A DNA stretch of 64,000 bases, taken from AC-37 sp036386455. GTDB taxonomy: Bacteria > Actinomycetota > Thermoleophilia > Solirubrobacterales > Thermoleophilaceae. Below, one piece after another: positions 25,101 through 32,152 of the stretch. The notes under the pieces are model-generated. The model was not told the DNA's origin, ran no database searches, and saw only the letters and a list, made by a program, of their open reading frames with translations. The stretch covers positions 29,483 through 93,482 of the forward strand of contig DASVVS010000033.1 in NCBI GenBank assembly GCA_036386455.1. The letters are read 5' to 3'. The stretch's first letter is position 1. Every line of letters begins with the position of its first letter. The translations under genes and the position numbers were made by a program.

Positions 25101-25221
25101 CCAGATGTTCGTCACGAGCGCGACCGTGAAGACGCACCTCTCGCACGTGTACGCGAAGCTCGGGGTGCGCAACCGCGTGGAGCTCACAGCCCTCGCGGCT
25201 CAGCGGAGCGCGATGCGTTAG
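22117..25221 (+). CDS. LuxR-type regulator with cyclase remnant, NTPase and TPR-like region
   Basis: Large regulator of 1034 residues. Residues 1-125 resemble only the C-terminal half of a class III nucleotide cyclase domain (VLLSRATRDLVAGELP, DLGVHRLPDLGPPERVYHL) and lack both metal-binding Asp, so it cannot be an active cyclase. Next is a STAND/NB-ARC type NTPase with Walker A GAGGCGKT (170-177) and Walker B LVLLDN (241-246), a winged-helix region, helical TPR-like repeats (about 480-940), and a LuxR helix-turn-helix at the C-terminus (about 968-1030: LTPTELEVVRRAAAGLTNREIA). Such proteins switch transcription after ligand-driven NTP exchange. No -10 is evident close to the ATG. Targets unknown. 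Confidence 0.88.
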   Translation: MTETTTTVLVSERAGSERTVALFDLPSDALMAAFEAAIELGTGARFALDTSAAGRGDPHAAIARCDALRAVANDGAVLLSRATRDLVAGELPPGAGLADLGVHRLPDLGPPERVYHLTHPELRGETGPLRSLGSHPANLPGDLPSFVGRERELAELRETLPRTRLLTLTGAGGCGKTRLALQAAAYSLDRFSDGVWWAELASLRAPAQIGQALADVLEVRPLPGESALDAAARRLRSGRALVLLDNCEHLAGAVGETAAVLLERCPELTVLVTSRAPLGLAGETTWRVPSLPAEEAARLFAERARRVSPGFAVPEAGEPTLTRVCSELDGMPLAIELAAARVRFMSLDQIAAGLADRFRLLTGGARAAPARHRTLRASLDWSHELLDEEERVLLRQLAVFEDRFTIEALEAVGAQEPRSSLDTLAALVDKSLVVPEQHGRVTRYRLLETVREYALERLAEAGETDAARDRHLSFFLALAEDAGQGSPAALDPDRLTHLEANAANLAAALDQAIETDADRARRLCVALLPLWKTRGMFATAEDACMRTLAAGSEPSPLRAPVLWGHGYLLAFAGRGAEAMPVLEEALAVAGATGDGTTEARALGVLGMIRHNFDPLGARPLEVRSREQARKGGDDWCHVAATHALAWSYLVTDDYREADRLFEAALPAAEALGYHEGLAWIYAGMSYRQMIAADAGRLADLGGRAIAAARAVGEPVTEGVAHWQMARLEIARGRTAEALARIEASRERLVASGAGMALPQTYVQLAAIRATLGETDRALATLRRVVDSGVDYGWNLAWAILQYADVLRTSGDEAGAEAEAHSALRVARRVQSAMAGAWSKEILGRLATGRGQLTEAENHLQAALATRAERGLRLWLPQSLEALAEVAAARRSHDEAVRLLGAAARARSELTLVRWAPDAPRLAALEGELRSALGDDAFAAAWQQGESLSAEDAVAWTRRGRGSRRRPPGGWESLTPTELEVVRRAAAGLTNREIAAQMFVTSATVKTHLSHVYAKLGVRNRVELTALAAQRSAMR

Positions 25222-25269
25222 GTCCTCGATATCGGCCGGTTGGCCGATGTACGCGCGGCACGGCGGGTT

Positions 25270-25275
25270 TACGGT
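25270..25275 (+). promoter_or_regulatory. -10 box of the secreted 247-residue protein gene (TACGGT)
   Basis: TACGGT ends seven bases before the ATG at 25283, supporting that start over an in-frame ATG at 25247. Confidence 0.4.
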
Positions 25276-25282
25276 CGGGCGC

Positions 25283-26026
25283 ATGCGCACAGCCACAGCC
25301 ATCGTGCTGGTCATGCTCGGGTCGCTGGTGGCCGCCGCTCCGGCCGCCGCGAGTCCCTGGTTCAACGTGAGCTTCCTCTACGAGCCGACCACCCGGGTCC
25401 CCGGGGCTCCCTCCGGCGCGCACGTGCTCATCGCCTATTCCGATCTCGGTGACCCGAACCGGAAGCCCAAGGTCGCTCGCCAGGTGCAGATCGTCTACCC
25501 GAAGGGCACGCGGCTCGTCACGTCGGCCCTGCCGGAGTGCAGGGCGACCGACGAGGAGCTCACGCAGCGCGGCCACGCGGCGTGCCCGCCGGAGACCCAG
25601 CTCGGGGTGGGTCAGGCCGAGGTGACCAGCGGCATGGGGTCGCCGCAGGAGCTGGACGAGGCGACCTACAACGCGCCGGGCAACTTCATCCAGCTGCTGA
25701 CGCTCAAGGGGACGGACCAGATCGTCGCGGTCCTGCGCGAGCGCGTGCATGGCCGTGTGATCACGACGGACAGCCCGCCGAGCTGCGTCCCGCCCGGGCA
25801 GCCGCCGGACTGCGCTCCGTTCGGCGAGTTCGCGGTGACCCGCTTCGAGGTGTTCGCGCCGCCGCCCGGCATCCCGGTCACCCGCTCGACGGTGACGATG
25901 CCGCGCACCTGCCCGGCCGGCGGCTTCTGGCGCTTCGAGGCGAGGTTCCGCTTCGCGGACGGGTCGACCGCGCGGCGCTACAGCTACGCGCGGTGCAAGC
26001 GCAAGCCGAGCAGGGCGGCGCGTTAG
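25283..26026 (+). CDS. Secreted hypothetical protein
   Basis: Exported protein of 247 residues. Signal peptide of about 24 residues (MRTATAIVLVMLGSLVAAAP) followed by a beta-rich domain with paired Cys (LPECRATDEELTQRGHAACP; SCVPPGQPPDC; RTCPAGG ... ARCKRK) likely to form disulfides. The basic C-terminus is KRKPSRAAR. I recognise no family. Start chosen from the signal peptide and the TACGGT hexamer seven bases upstream. Confidence 0.7.
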   Translation: MRTATAIVLVMLGSLVAAAPAAASPWFNVSFLYEPTTRVPGAPSGAHVLIAYSDLGDPNRKPKVARQVQIVYPKGTRLVTSALPECRATDEELTQRGHAACPPETQLGVGQAEVTSGMGSPQELDEATYNAPGNFIQLLTLKGTDQIVAVLRERVHGRVITTDSPPSCVPPGQPPDCAPFGEFAVTRFEVFAPPPGIPVTRSTVTMPRTCPAGGFWRFEARFRFADGSTARRYSYARCKRKPSRAAR

Positions 26027-26045
26027 AGGTCGCGCCGCAACGGCG

Positions 26046-26351
26046 CTAACCCGGCCGCCGGTCCGCGGGCTGGAGGATCGCGAGCAGGTCGCCGATCTTC
26101 TGCTCGCGGGGGATCGGGTCGTGCAGCGGCAGCTCAGTCTGGACCGTGTAGCGGTTGCGCCGGCCGGTGCGCTCGCGCGAGATGTAGCCCGCGTCGACGA
26201 GCTCGACCACGATGCGATGCGTGGCCCGTTCGGTTATCCCGACGGCATCCCCGATCTCGCGCAGGCGCGCACCCGGGTCCGCCGCGATGTGCAGGAGCAC
26301 CTGTGCATGGGAGGTGAGGAACGTCCAGGTCGGGGGTTCGTTTGGCGCCAC
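26046..26351 (-). CDS. Small winged-helix transcriptional regulator (MarR-like)
   Basis: DNA-binding protein of 101 residues. The winged helix-turn-helix covers most of it: a helix with AQVLLHIAADPGARLREIGDAVG, recognition-helix region ITERATHRIVVELVDAGYIS, and wing RERTGRRNRYTV. There is no ligand domain. The GTG start has TAGTCT six bases upstream and ATGACA 17 bases before that. It is divergent from a small zinc-ribbon protein across an unusually AT-rich control region with two short palindromes, so it probably regulates itself and that neighbour. Confidence 0.82.
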   Translation of the reverse strand: MAPNEPPTWTFLTSHAQVLLHIAADPGARLREIGDAVGITERATHRIVVELVDAGYISRERTGRRNRYTVQTELPLHDPIPREQKIGDLLAILQPADRRPG

Positions 26352-26352
26352 G

Positions 26353-26390
26353 TTGCTAGACTAGCTTTTCTAGATACATTTGTCATGTAT
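26353..26390. promoter_or_regulatory. Divergent promoter/operator region of the winged-helix and zinc-ribbon genes
   Basis: Minus strand: ATGACA (26386-26381), 17-base spacer, TAGTCT (26363-26358). Plus strand: TTGCTA (26353-26358), 16-base spacer, TACATT (26375-26380). Two palindromes lie within: GCTAGACTAGC (26355-26365) and ATACAT-TTGTC-ATGTAT (26374-26390). The second covers the minus -35 and the plus -10, a good place for repression. Confidence 0.6.
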
Positions 26391-26396
26391 TTACGC

Positions 26397-26666
26397 ATGG
26401 CACCGGACGAAGGGGGCACCATGCCCCAGTTCAAATGCAGGTCCTGCGATGCCGGCTTCTGGAGTGCCGCCGGCCTCGCCGATCTGAACGACAAGACGTG
26501 CTCCGCCTGCGGATCGCTCCTCGAGCCGGCCGATGCGCCGACCCAGCAGGCATTCAAAGATCGCCTCGGTCACCTCATCGCGCGGCGCGAGGTGGTGCGC
26601 GCCCAGGTGCGGGTCGATCACGAGCGCCTGGCCGTGGACGGCCGGGGCGTCGACGCCGCCGTCTAG
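26397..26666 (+). CDS. Small zinc-ribbon protein
   Basis: Protein of 89 residues with two CxxC pairs (FKCRSCDAGF and KTCSACGSLL) that should bind one zinc, followed by a charged helical tail. An ATG at 26385 would add four residues and lies closer to the probable plus-strand promoter; an ATG at 26421 is also possible, so the start is not settled. No enzyme signature. It may be a small DNA- or protein-binding partner under control of the divergent winged-helix regulator. Confidence 0.6.
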   Translation: MAPDEGGTMPQFKCRSCDAGFWSAAGLADLNDKTCSACGSLLEPADAPTQQAFKDRLGHLIARREVVRAQVRVDHERLAVDGRGVDAAV

Positions 26667-26670
26667 GCGG

Positions 26671-26711
26671 CCTCGGAGCGACGACGGGCCTCAGAGCGGA
26701 CGACGGGCCTC
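26671..26711. repeat. Tandem duplication of the tRNA-Gly 3' end
   Basis: GAGCGACGACGGGCCTC (26676-26692) repeats GAGCGGACGACGGGCCTC (26694-26711), differing by one base deletion. The second copy is the 3' end of the tRNA gene on the minus strand. With the preceding CCTC the period is 18-19 bases. Confidence 0.7.
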
Positions 26712-26767
26712 GAACCCGCGACCTTCGGCTTGGGAAGCCGACGCTCTACCAACTGAGCTACGTCCGC
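26695..26767 (-). tRNA. tRNA-Gly (anticodon CCC)
   Basis: A 73-base cloverleaf read from 26767 to 26695. Acceptor stem GCGGACG/CGTCCGC, D arm GCTC-AGTTGGTA-GAGC, anticodon stem TCGGC/GCCGA with loop TTCCCAA giving CCC, T arm containing GGTTCGAGG, discriminator U as expected for tRNA-Gly. The CCA end is not encoded. It decodes GGG. Confidence 0.95.
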
Positions 26768-26839
26768 GTGCGCCCGTGAGGGCAGGGCGAGTCTAGACCC
26801 GGTCCGGCGCTCGCGCCAGCCGGGCGGGCGCTCGCCGCG

Positions 26840-28129
26840 CTAGCGCTTCCGCTTCTTGCTGTTGAAGACCCGGACGGTCCGGCGCATCGTCTGCACGGTG
26901 CCGGTCGAGTCCTTCTGCTGGGCCACGACCGTGACCTTGAAGGAGCGCTTCTTCTTGAACTTGCGGTGCACGCGGCGGTCGAGCTGCACCGGCACGGTCA
27001 TCTTCTTGCCCTGCTTCAGCTTGTAGCGCTTGGGCTTGGAGAAGCGCTTCGGGCTCCGGCGCGCGCCGCGGATCTCCTGGTTCTTGGAGCCGGCGTCGAG
27101 CGGCTCCTCGAGCCAGATCGTGCCCTCGCAGCCGTTGACCTCGGTGGCGGGACAGCTCACGGTGAGCGGAACGACGCCGGTCGGCGAAGCGGTCGGCTCC
27201 TTGCCGATGATCGACAGCGCGGGCTCCTCGACCTCGATGATCTCGGGCGGCTTGACCGGGGGCAGGACCGGCGGGTCCACGACCGGGTCGATCGGCGGAA
27301 CGATCACGCCGGGGTCGACCGGCGGAACGATCACGCCGGGGTCGACCGGCGGAAGCGTCGGCGGATCGAGCGGCGGAAGCGTCGGCGGATCGACCGGCGG
27401 ATCGACCGGCGGCAGCACCGGAGGATCGATCGGCGGATCGACCGGCGGGGGCGGCGGGTCCTCCGGGGGCGGAGGCGGAGGCGGAGGCGGAGGGTCCTCC
27501 GGCGGCGGCGGGGGCGGATCCTCCGGGGGCGGGGGCGGCGGGTCCTCCGGCGGGGGCGGCGGCGCGGGATCCGAGACGTCGAGCTGCACGTACGCCGCGT
27601 AGAGGAGCGAGTGCGTGCCCGTGTTGCCGTTGTGCGTGAAGCCGATCTTCAGCGCGTCGACCTGCGCCTGCGTCAGCGGGACGGGGATGGCCAACTGGTA
27701 CCACCCGGCCGGGCTGTTGGCGGGGATCGTCGCGTTCGCCACGAGACCGCCCTGATGCGAGGCCCACACGAGCAGGTTGCGGGTCGTCCCGGTCTGCGCG
27801 TAGAACCACACCTTCGCGCCGGTCACGCTCTCGCCGGCGGGGATGGCGGCGGTCTCGAGCGTCAGCTCGTTCTGGGCGACCACGTTGGTCACGCTCGTGA
27901 GGTAGTCGGAGGCGGTCGACGGCAGCGCCGGCTGCACGACCGCGTCGTTCAGCGTGTCCCACTGCGTCCCGCCGCTGGGAACCACGCCCCAGCCGGTGAG
28001 GGTCTGCCCATCGGGGCGAAGGTTGTGAGTGGCGGCGCCGGCGGCGCCGGGAACCACGGCCAGAGCGGCCGACAGCGCCACGCCGCTGCGCAGCGCGCGC
28101 CCGGCGATGGTCCAGTTCCGCGGAGGCAT
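26840..28129 (-). CDS. Secreted surface protein with long Pro-Asp-rich repeat spacer
   Basis: Exported protein of 429 residues. Signal peptide (about 1-33), a beta-sandwich-like N-terminal domain (34-185) with alternating hydrophobic strands and Trp/Tyr residues, then a repeat spacer (189-293). The spacer consists of PPPPPEDPP units followed by VDPPxLPP and two exact PPVDPGVIV units. A compact domain with one Cys pair (SCPATEVNGC) and a strongly Lys/Arg-rich tail (about 330-429) follow. The basic tail could bind anionic wall polymers. ATG preceded by a run of G. The DNA of the spacer contains repeated 30-base units. Function unknown; its tail ends 72 bases from the tRNA gene. Confidence 0.75.
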   Translation of the reverse strand: MPPRNWTIAGRALRSGVALSAALAVVPGAAGAATHNLRPDGQTLTGWGVVPSGGTQWDTLNDAVVQPALPSTASDYLTSVTNVVAQNELTLETAAIPAGESVTGAKVWFYAQTGTTRNLLVWASHQGGLVANATIPANSPAGWYQLAIPVPLTQAQVDALKIGFTHNGNTGTHSLLYAAYVQLDVSDPAPPPPPEDPPPPPPEDPPPPPPEDPPPPPPPPPPEDPPPPPVDPPIDPPVLPPVDPPVDPPTLPPLDPPTLPPVDPGVIVPPVDPGVIVPPIDPVVDPPVLPPVKPPEIIEVEEPALSIIGKEPTASPTGVVPLTVSCPATEVNGCEGTIWLEEPLDAGSKNQEIRGARRSPKRFSKPKRYKLKQGKKMTVPVQLDRRVHRKFKKKRSFKVTVVAQQKDSTGTVQTMRRTVRVFNSKKRKR

Positions 28130-28222
28130 CCCCCCCAAGATCGGCGTGGCGCACCGGCGCTTTAGCCGATTCGAGCCGGATTGACCCCTTCCGGACGCAT
28201 GTCCGAGGGGAACGCCCCGCTT

Positions 28223-28228
28223 TACCCT
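28223..28228 (+). promoter_or_regulatory. -10 box of dsbE/ccmG (TACCCT)
   Basis: TACCCT ends nine bases before the GTG at 28238; this is the main reason for choosing that start. Confidence 0.35.
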
Positions 28229-28237
28229 CTCCAGAGC

Positions 28238-28792
28238 GTGAAGCGCCTGCTCAACCCAGTCGCGGTGGTGGCCATCGCCGCGGCCGTCCTGCTCTTCGGC
28301 CTGCTCCTCTACGGCGTCGTGTCGGGCGGCGAGGACAGCGGTATCGACGAGGCCATCGCCGACGGCAGGCGGCCCGACGTGCCCGAGCTCTCCCTCCCCC
28401 GCCTCGACGGCCCGGGCGCGACCTCGCTCGAGGACCTCCGCGGCCGAGTCGTGGTGCTCAACTTCTGGGCCTCCTGGTGCGAGCCGTGCCGCGAGGAGGC
28501 CCCGCTGCTCGAGCGCTGGCACCGCCGCATGAAGGCCCAGGGCGGCACCGTCCTCGGCGTCGACGCCCTCGACTCCACCGACGACGCCCGCGAGTTCGTC
28601 CGCCGCTTCGGCATCACGTACCCGAACATCCGCGACGTCTCCGGCGAGCACCTGCGCCCGTTCGGCATCGCCGCCTATCCGGAGACGTTCGTGATCGACC
28701 GCCGCGGCCGCATCGCCGCGCTGGTGCGCGGCCCGGTGACGGAGGACTTCCTCGCGCGCGAGATCCCGCCCCTGCTGAAGGAGAGGACGTGA
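28238..28792 (+). CDS. ccmG: Thiol-disulfide oxidoreductase of the DsbE/CcmG/ResA type
   Basis: Membrane-anchored thioredoxin-fold protein of 184 residues that keeps the haem-binding Cys pair of apocytochromes c reduced outside the cell. One N-terminal membrane helix (about 8-28), then the thioredoxin domain with active site WCEPC (Cys81, Cys84) and the cis-Pro segment AAYPETFVID. GTG at 28238 is chosen because TACCCT precedes it by nine bases; an ATG at 28199 would add 13 residues. The stop overlaps ccmH (GTGA), and ccmH overlaps ccdA, so this is a three-gene operon for apocytochrome reduction. Confidence 0.9.
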   Translation: MKRLLNPVAVVAIAAAVLLFGLLLYGVVSGGEDSGIDEAIADGRRPDVPELSLPRLDGPGATSLEDLRGRVVVLNFWASWCEPCREEAPLLERWHRRMKAQGGTVLGVDALDSTDDAREFVRRFGITYPNIRDVSGEHLRPFGIAAYPETFVIDRRGRIAALVRGPVTEDFLAREIPPLLKERT

Positions 28793-29283
28793 GGCGCGCG
28801 GCCGCCCTGCTCGCCGCGCTGCTGGCGCTCGCGGGCCCCGCGAGCGCCCTCGCCCAGTGCCCGCGCACGAGCGTCGCCGACCTCGAGGACGAGATCATGT
28901 GCCCCGTCTGCGGCACCTCGCTCGCCACCGCGGGCGACGCCCCGCTCGCCGTGCAGCAGCGCCGCCTGATCGACCGCCTCGTGCAGCAGTGCCGGTCGAA
29001 GGACCAGATCAAGACCGCGCTCGTGGCCCAGTATGGGGAGGCGGTGCTCGCCGAGCCGGAGAAGAAGGGGTTCGGCCTGACCACGTACCTCGTGCCGGGC
29101 ATCGCGTTCCTGGCCGGCGCCGCGGCCGTCGGCTTCGCCTGGCTGCGCTGGCGGCGAGCCCGGGGCGAGCCCGCACCGGCCGGCGAGGCGGCGGGCGCAG
29201 CCGCGGCGGCCGGAGCCGGAGCCGGAGCCGCTCCCGGCGACACGGCGCGGCTCGACGAGGACATGCGCAGGTACGACCTGTGA
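28789..29283 (+). CDS. ccmH: Cytochrome c maturation protein CcmH
   Basis: Exported, membrane-anchored thiol protein of 164 residues that works with CcmG and CcmF in handling apocytochrome c. Signal peptide (about 1-22), then the family core EIMCPVCGTSL with the redox pair Cys38/Cys41, a helix bundle, one membrane helix (about 104-122), and an Ala/Gly-rich cytoplasmic tail. Its GTG start is inside the end of ccmG and its own end overlaps the ccdA start, so all three are translationally coupled. Confidence 0.93.
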   Translation: MRRAAALLAALLALAGPASALAQCPRTSVADLEDEIMCPVCGTSLATAGDAPLAVQQRRLIDRLVQQCRSKDQIKTALVAQYGEAVLAEPEKKGFGLTTYLVPGIAFLAGAAAVGFAWLRWRRARGEPAPAGEAAGAAAAAGAGAGAAPGDTARLDEDMRRYDL

Positions 29284-30041
29284 CGGCGGCGGCGCTACAG
29301 CCCCTGCTGGCCGCGGGCGACGTCGACACCACGGTCTTCGCCGCCTTCGCCGTCGGCTTCGTCTCGTTCATCTCGCCCTGCGTGCTGCCGCTCGTGCCGG
29401 GCTACCTGTCGGCGATCAGCGGCGTGTCGGTGGCCGAGCTGGCCGAGGGCGAGAAGCGCGCCCAGGTGCTCGCCCCCGCGCTGCTGTTCTGCCTCTCGTT
29501 CGGGGTCATGTTCGTGGCGCTCGGCATGACGGCGACCGGGCTCGGCCAGACCCTGCTCGACCACCGCGAGACCCTCCGCCACGTCGCCGGCGTGCTGATC
29601 GCGCTGATGGGCGTGCTGTTCATCGCCACGCTGTTCGTCCAGCGGCTCAACCGGGAGTGGCGCCCCGAGTCGCTGCTCAAGCGCGCCTCCACGGGCGGTC
29701 CCGTGGTCGCCGGACTCGCGTTCGCCATCGCCTGGCTGCCCTGCACCGGCCCCACGCTCGGCGCGATCCTCACCGCGGCGAGCACCCAGGACACGGTCGG
29801 CAAGGGCGGCGTGCTGCTCGCGTTCTACGCGCTCGGCCTGGCGGTCCCGTTCGTGCTCTGCGCGCTCGCGTTCACGCGGGTGACGGGCGTCTTCCGCTTC
29901 TTCCGCAACCACTGGAACGCGATCACGGTGGTGTCCGGCGTCGTGCTCGTGGCGATGGGGATCCTGCTCTACACCAACGAGCTGACCGAGCTGAACTCCT
30001 GGCTCCAGGACCGCGGCGTGAACAGCATCGGCGACCTGTAG
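29280..30041 (+). CDS. ccdA: Cytochrome c biogenesis membrane protein CcdA
   Basis: Protein of 253 residues with six membrane helices that passes electrons from cytoplasmic thioredoxin to extracytoplasmic thiol proteins such as CcmG. The two redox Cys are in their usual helix positions: SPCVLPLVPGY (Cys34) in helix 1 and AWLPCTGPT (Cys155) in helix 4. GTG start overlapping the ccmH stop. It is the last gene of the operon and converges on argS with a 20-base gap. Confidence 0.95.
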   Translation: MTAAALQPLLAAGDVDTTVFAAFAVGFVSFISPCVLPLVPGYLSAISGVSVAELAEGEKRAQVLAPALLFCLSFGVMFVALGMTATGLGQTLLDHRETLRHVAGVLIALMGVLFIATLFVQRLNREWRPESLLKRASTGGPVVAGLAFAIAWLPCTGPTLGAILTAASTQDTVGKGGVLLAFYALGLAVPFVLCALAFTRVTGVFRFFRNHWNAITVVSGVVLVAMGILLYTNELTELNSWLQDRGVNSIGDL

Positions 30042-30061
30042 GCGGGCGCGCCGCCAGCGAC

Positions 30062-31699
30062 CTACATCTGCTCCGGCGCGCTCACCCCGAGCAGGTCGAG
30101 CGAGCGCGCCAGCACCCGCTGCGTCTGCACGCAGAGCGCCACCCGGAAGACCTCGTCCTCGCCGTCCTCGGCCGCTCCCACCACCTTGCAGTCGCGGTAG
30201 AACGCGGAGAACTGCCGCGCGGCCTCGAGCCCGTAGTCGGTGATCCGGTGCGGCGCGCGACGCTCGGCCGCGATCCCCACCTCGCCCGGCAGCTCGAGCA
30301 GCTTCTTCACGAGGTCGCGCTCGGACGGGTGCAGCTCGCCGCCGCGCTCGCTCAGGTCGGTCGCGCCGGCCGCCGCCACCGCGTCCTCCCCCGCCTTGCG
30401 CAGGATGCTCGCGATCCGGGCGTGCGCGTACTGCACGTAGTAGACCGGGTTCTCCTGCGACTGCTCGCGCGCACGCGCGAGGTCGAGGTCGAGCGTGGTG
30501 TCGTGGCTGCGCTGGAGCAGGAACCAGCGCGCGGCGTCCACGCCGATGTCGTCGATCAGGTCGTCGAGCGTCACGAACTCGCCCTCGCGCTTCGACATCT
30601 GCACGCGCTGGCCGCGCTCCATCAGGTTCACGAGCTGCATGATCGGCAGCTCGAGCCCGCCCGCCGCGCCGCCGAGCGCCTCCCAGGCCGCGAGCATCCG
30701 CTTCACGTAGCCGTGGTGGTCGGCGCCCCACAGGTTGACCGCGCGGTCCACCCCGCGCTCGCGCTTGTCGAGGTGGTAGGCGATGTCGGCGGCGAAGTAG
30801 GTCCACTCGCCGGTGCCGCGCCGCAGCACGCGGTCCTTGTCGTCCCCGAAGTCGGTCGTGCGCAGCCAGACCGCGTCCTCGTGGCGGTACACGTGGCCGC
30901 GCTCCTCGAGCAGCTCGAGCGCGTGCTCGACCTTGCCCTCCTCGTGCAGCGCCGACTCGTGGAAGAACCGGTCGAAGTCCACGCGGAAGCGGTGCAGGGT
31001 GGCCCGCACCTGCTCGACCATCAGCGCCACGCCCGCGCGCGCGACCTCCCACGGGTCGCCATCCGCGGCGTCGGGCACCTGCTCGGCCAGCGCCGCCACG
31101 TAGTCCCCGTGGTAGCCGCCCTCCGGCGGCTCCTCGCCGCGCGCCCGCGCCTGTATCGACTCGCCGAAGCGCAGCACCTGCGACCCGTGGTCGTTCACGT
31201 AGTACTCGCGCTCCACGTCGTGCCCGGCGAGCGCCAGGATCCGGCAGAGCGTGTCGCCCCACGCGGCGTGGCGCCCGCTCGCCACCGTGATCGGGCCGGT
31301 CGGGTTCGCGCTCACGAACTCGACGAGCACCCGCTCGGTGGTGCCCACCACGCCGCCGCCGTAGCCGTCGCCGGCGGCCAGCGCGCTGCCGAGCGAGGTG
31401 CGGAACCACGCGTCGGAGAGGAACAGGTTGAGGAAGCCGGGGCCCGCCACCTCCACGCGGTCGAGCGAGCCGTCGAGGCGCTCGCTCACCAGGCCGCCGA
31501 GCCGCTCGGCCACGGCGCGGGGCGGCTCGCCGAGCGTCGGCGCCAGCAGCATCGGCGCATTGCTCGAGAAGTCGCCGAAGTCGGGCCGCGGCGGGCGGTC
31601 GAGCTTGGCGCCGGCCATCGCGGCGGCGCCGCCGGCCAGGTCCTCGGCAGCGGACCGCACCGTCGCGGCCAGGTCCGCGATGGGGTCGGTTCCGGTCAC
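30062..31699 (-). CDS. argS: Arginine--tRNA ligase with degenerate HIGH motif
   Basis: Class I aminoacyl-tRNA synthetase of 545 residues. The N-terminal add-1 domain is followed by the Rossmann core, where SANPTGP should lead into HVGH; here the four residues are TVAS (138-141), followed by GRHAAWGD. The KMSKS equivalent is QMSKREG (MSK at 368-370), then FVTLDDLIDDIG as usual. The C-terminal helical DALR-type anticodon-binding domain ends the protein. GTG start. The upstream rlmH ends 10 bases away on the same strand. No second argS is in the window, so this is probably the functional copy. Confidence 0.93.
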   Translation of the reverse strand: MTGTDPIADLAATVRSAAEDLAGGAAAMAGAKLDRPPRPDFGDFSSNAPMLLAPTLGEPPRAVAERLGGLVSERLDGSLDRVEVAGPGFLNLFLSDAWFRTSLGSALAAGDGYGGGVVGTTERVLVEFVSANPTGPITVASGRHAAWGDTLCRILALAGHDVEREYYVNDHGSQVLRFGESIQARARGEEPPEGGYHGDYVAALAEQVPDAADGDPWEVARAGVALMVEQVRATLHRFRVDFDRFFHESALHEEGKVEHALELLEERGHVYRHEDAVWLRTTDFGDDKDRVLRRGTGEWTYFAADIAYHLDKRERGVDRAVNLWGADHHGYVKRMLAAWEALGGAAGGLELPIMQLVNLMERGQRVQMSKREGEFVTLDDLIDDIGVDAARWFLLQRSHDTTLDLDLARAREQSQENPVYYVQYAHARIASILRKAGEDAVAAAGATDLSERGGELHPSERDLVKKLLELPGEVGIAAERRAPHRITDYGLEAARQFSAFYRDCKVVGAAEDGEDEVFRVALCVQTQRVLARSLDLLGVSAPEQM

Positions 31700-31709
31700 G
31701 CGCCGCAGG

Positions 31710-32117
31710 TTAGTAGTGGTACGGCTCGCCCGCGAGGATCTTGTGCGCGCGGTAGAGCTGCTCGAGCACGACTACGCGCGCGAGCTGGTGCGGGAGCGTC
31801 ATCTGGCCCAGCGACAGCTTGAGGTCGCAGCGCTCGAGGTCGAGCCCGCGCGGGCCGCCGATCACGAAGCACAGGTCGCGCCCCTGCTGGCGGCGCTCCT
31901 CGAGGAACTCGCTGAATCCGACCGAGTCGTACTGGCGGCCATCGGCGGCCAGCAGGATCACGAACGCCCGGTCTGGAATCCGCCCGTCCACGCTCTGGTC
32001 CTCGCGCACCTCCACGAGCTCCAGCCGCGTGTGGCGGGCCAGCAGCTTCTGGTAGTGCTGGACGTCGTCCGCGTACGGCGGACGGAGCCGCCCGACCGCG
32101 AGCACGATCGTTCTCAT
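31710..32117 (-). CDS. rlmH: 23S rRNA (pseudouridine1915-N3)-methyltransferase RlmH
   Basis: SPOUT-fold methyltransferase of 135 residues that methylates pseudouridine 1915 of 23S rRNA. The family signatures are complete: FVIGGPRGL for the knot and SAM site, and the C-terminal LPHQLARVVVLEQLYRAHKI ending in the invariant PYHY. Its length is slightly under the usual 155. It is divergent from the DUF3467 gene, with a shared region containing opposing -10-like hexamers (GATACT / TAGTAT). Confidence 0.95.
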   Translation of the reverse strand: MRTIVLAVGRLRPPYADDVQHYQKLLARHTRLELVEVREDQSVDGRIPDRAFVILLAADGRQYDSVGFSEFLEERRQQGRDLCFVIGGPRGLDLERCDLKLSLGQMTLPHQLARVVVLEQLYRAHKILAGEPYHY

Positions 32118-32140
32118 GGGTGGCGCGTCCCGATTTTCGC

Positions 32141-32147
32141 GATACTA
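32141..32147. promoter_or_regulatory. Overlapping divergent -10 boxes (rlmH / DUF3467)
   Basis: GATACT on the plus strand (32141-32146) lies six bases before the GTG of the DUF3467 gene. TAGTAT on the minus strand (32147-32142) lies 24 bases before the rlmH ATG. The hexamers overlap almost completely. Confidence 0.4.
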
Positions 32148-32152
32148 GTCCC

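Noticed and set aside
22078..25365. Open frame of about 1,100 codons opposite the LuxR-type regulator gene
   Set aside because: Mirror of a convincing plus-strand gene with Walker and HTH motifs; the antisense product is low-complexity Arg/Gly/Ala.
27240..27575. Regular repeats considered as a CRISPR array
   Set aside because: They are in frame within a coding sequence, encode Pro-rich peptide repeats and have no unique spacers.
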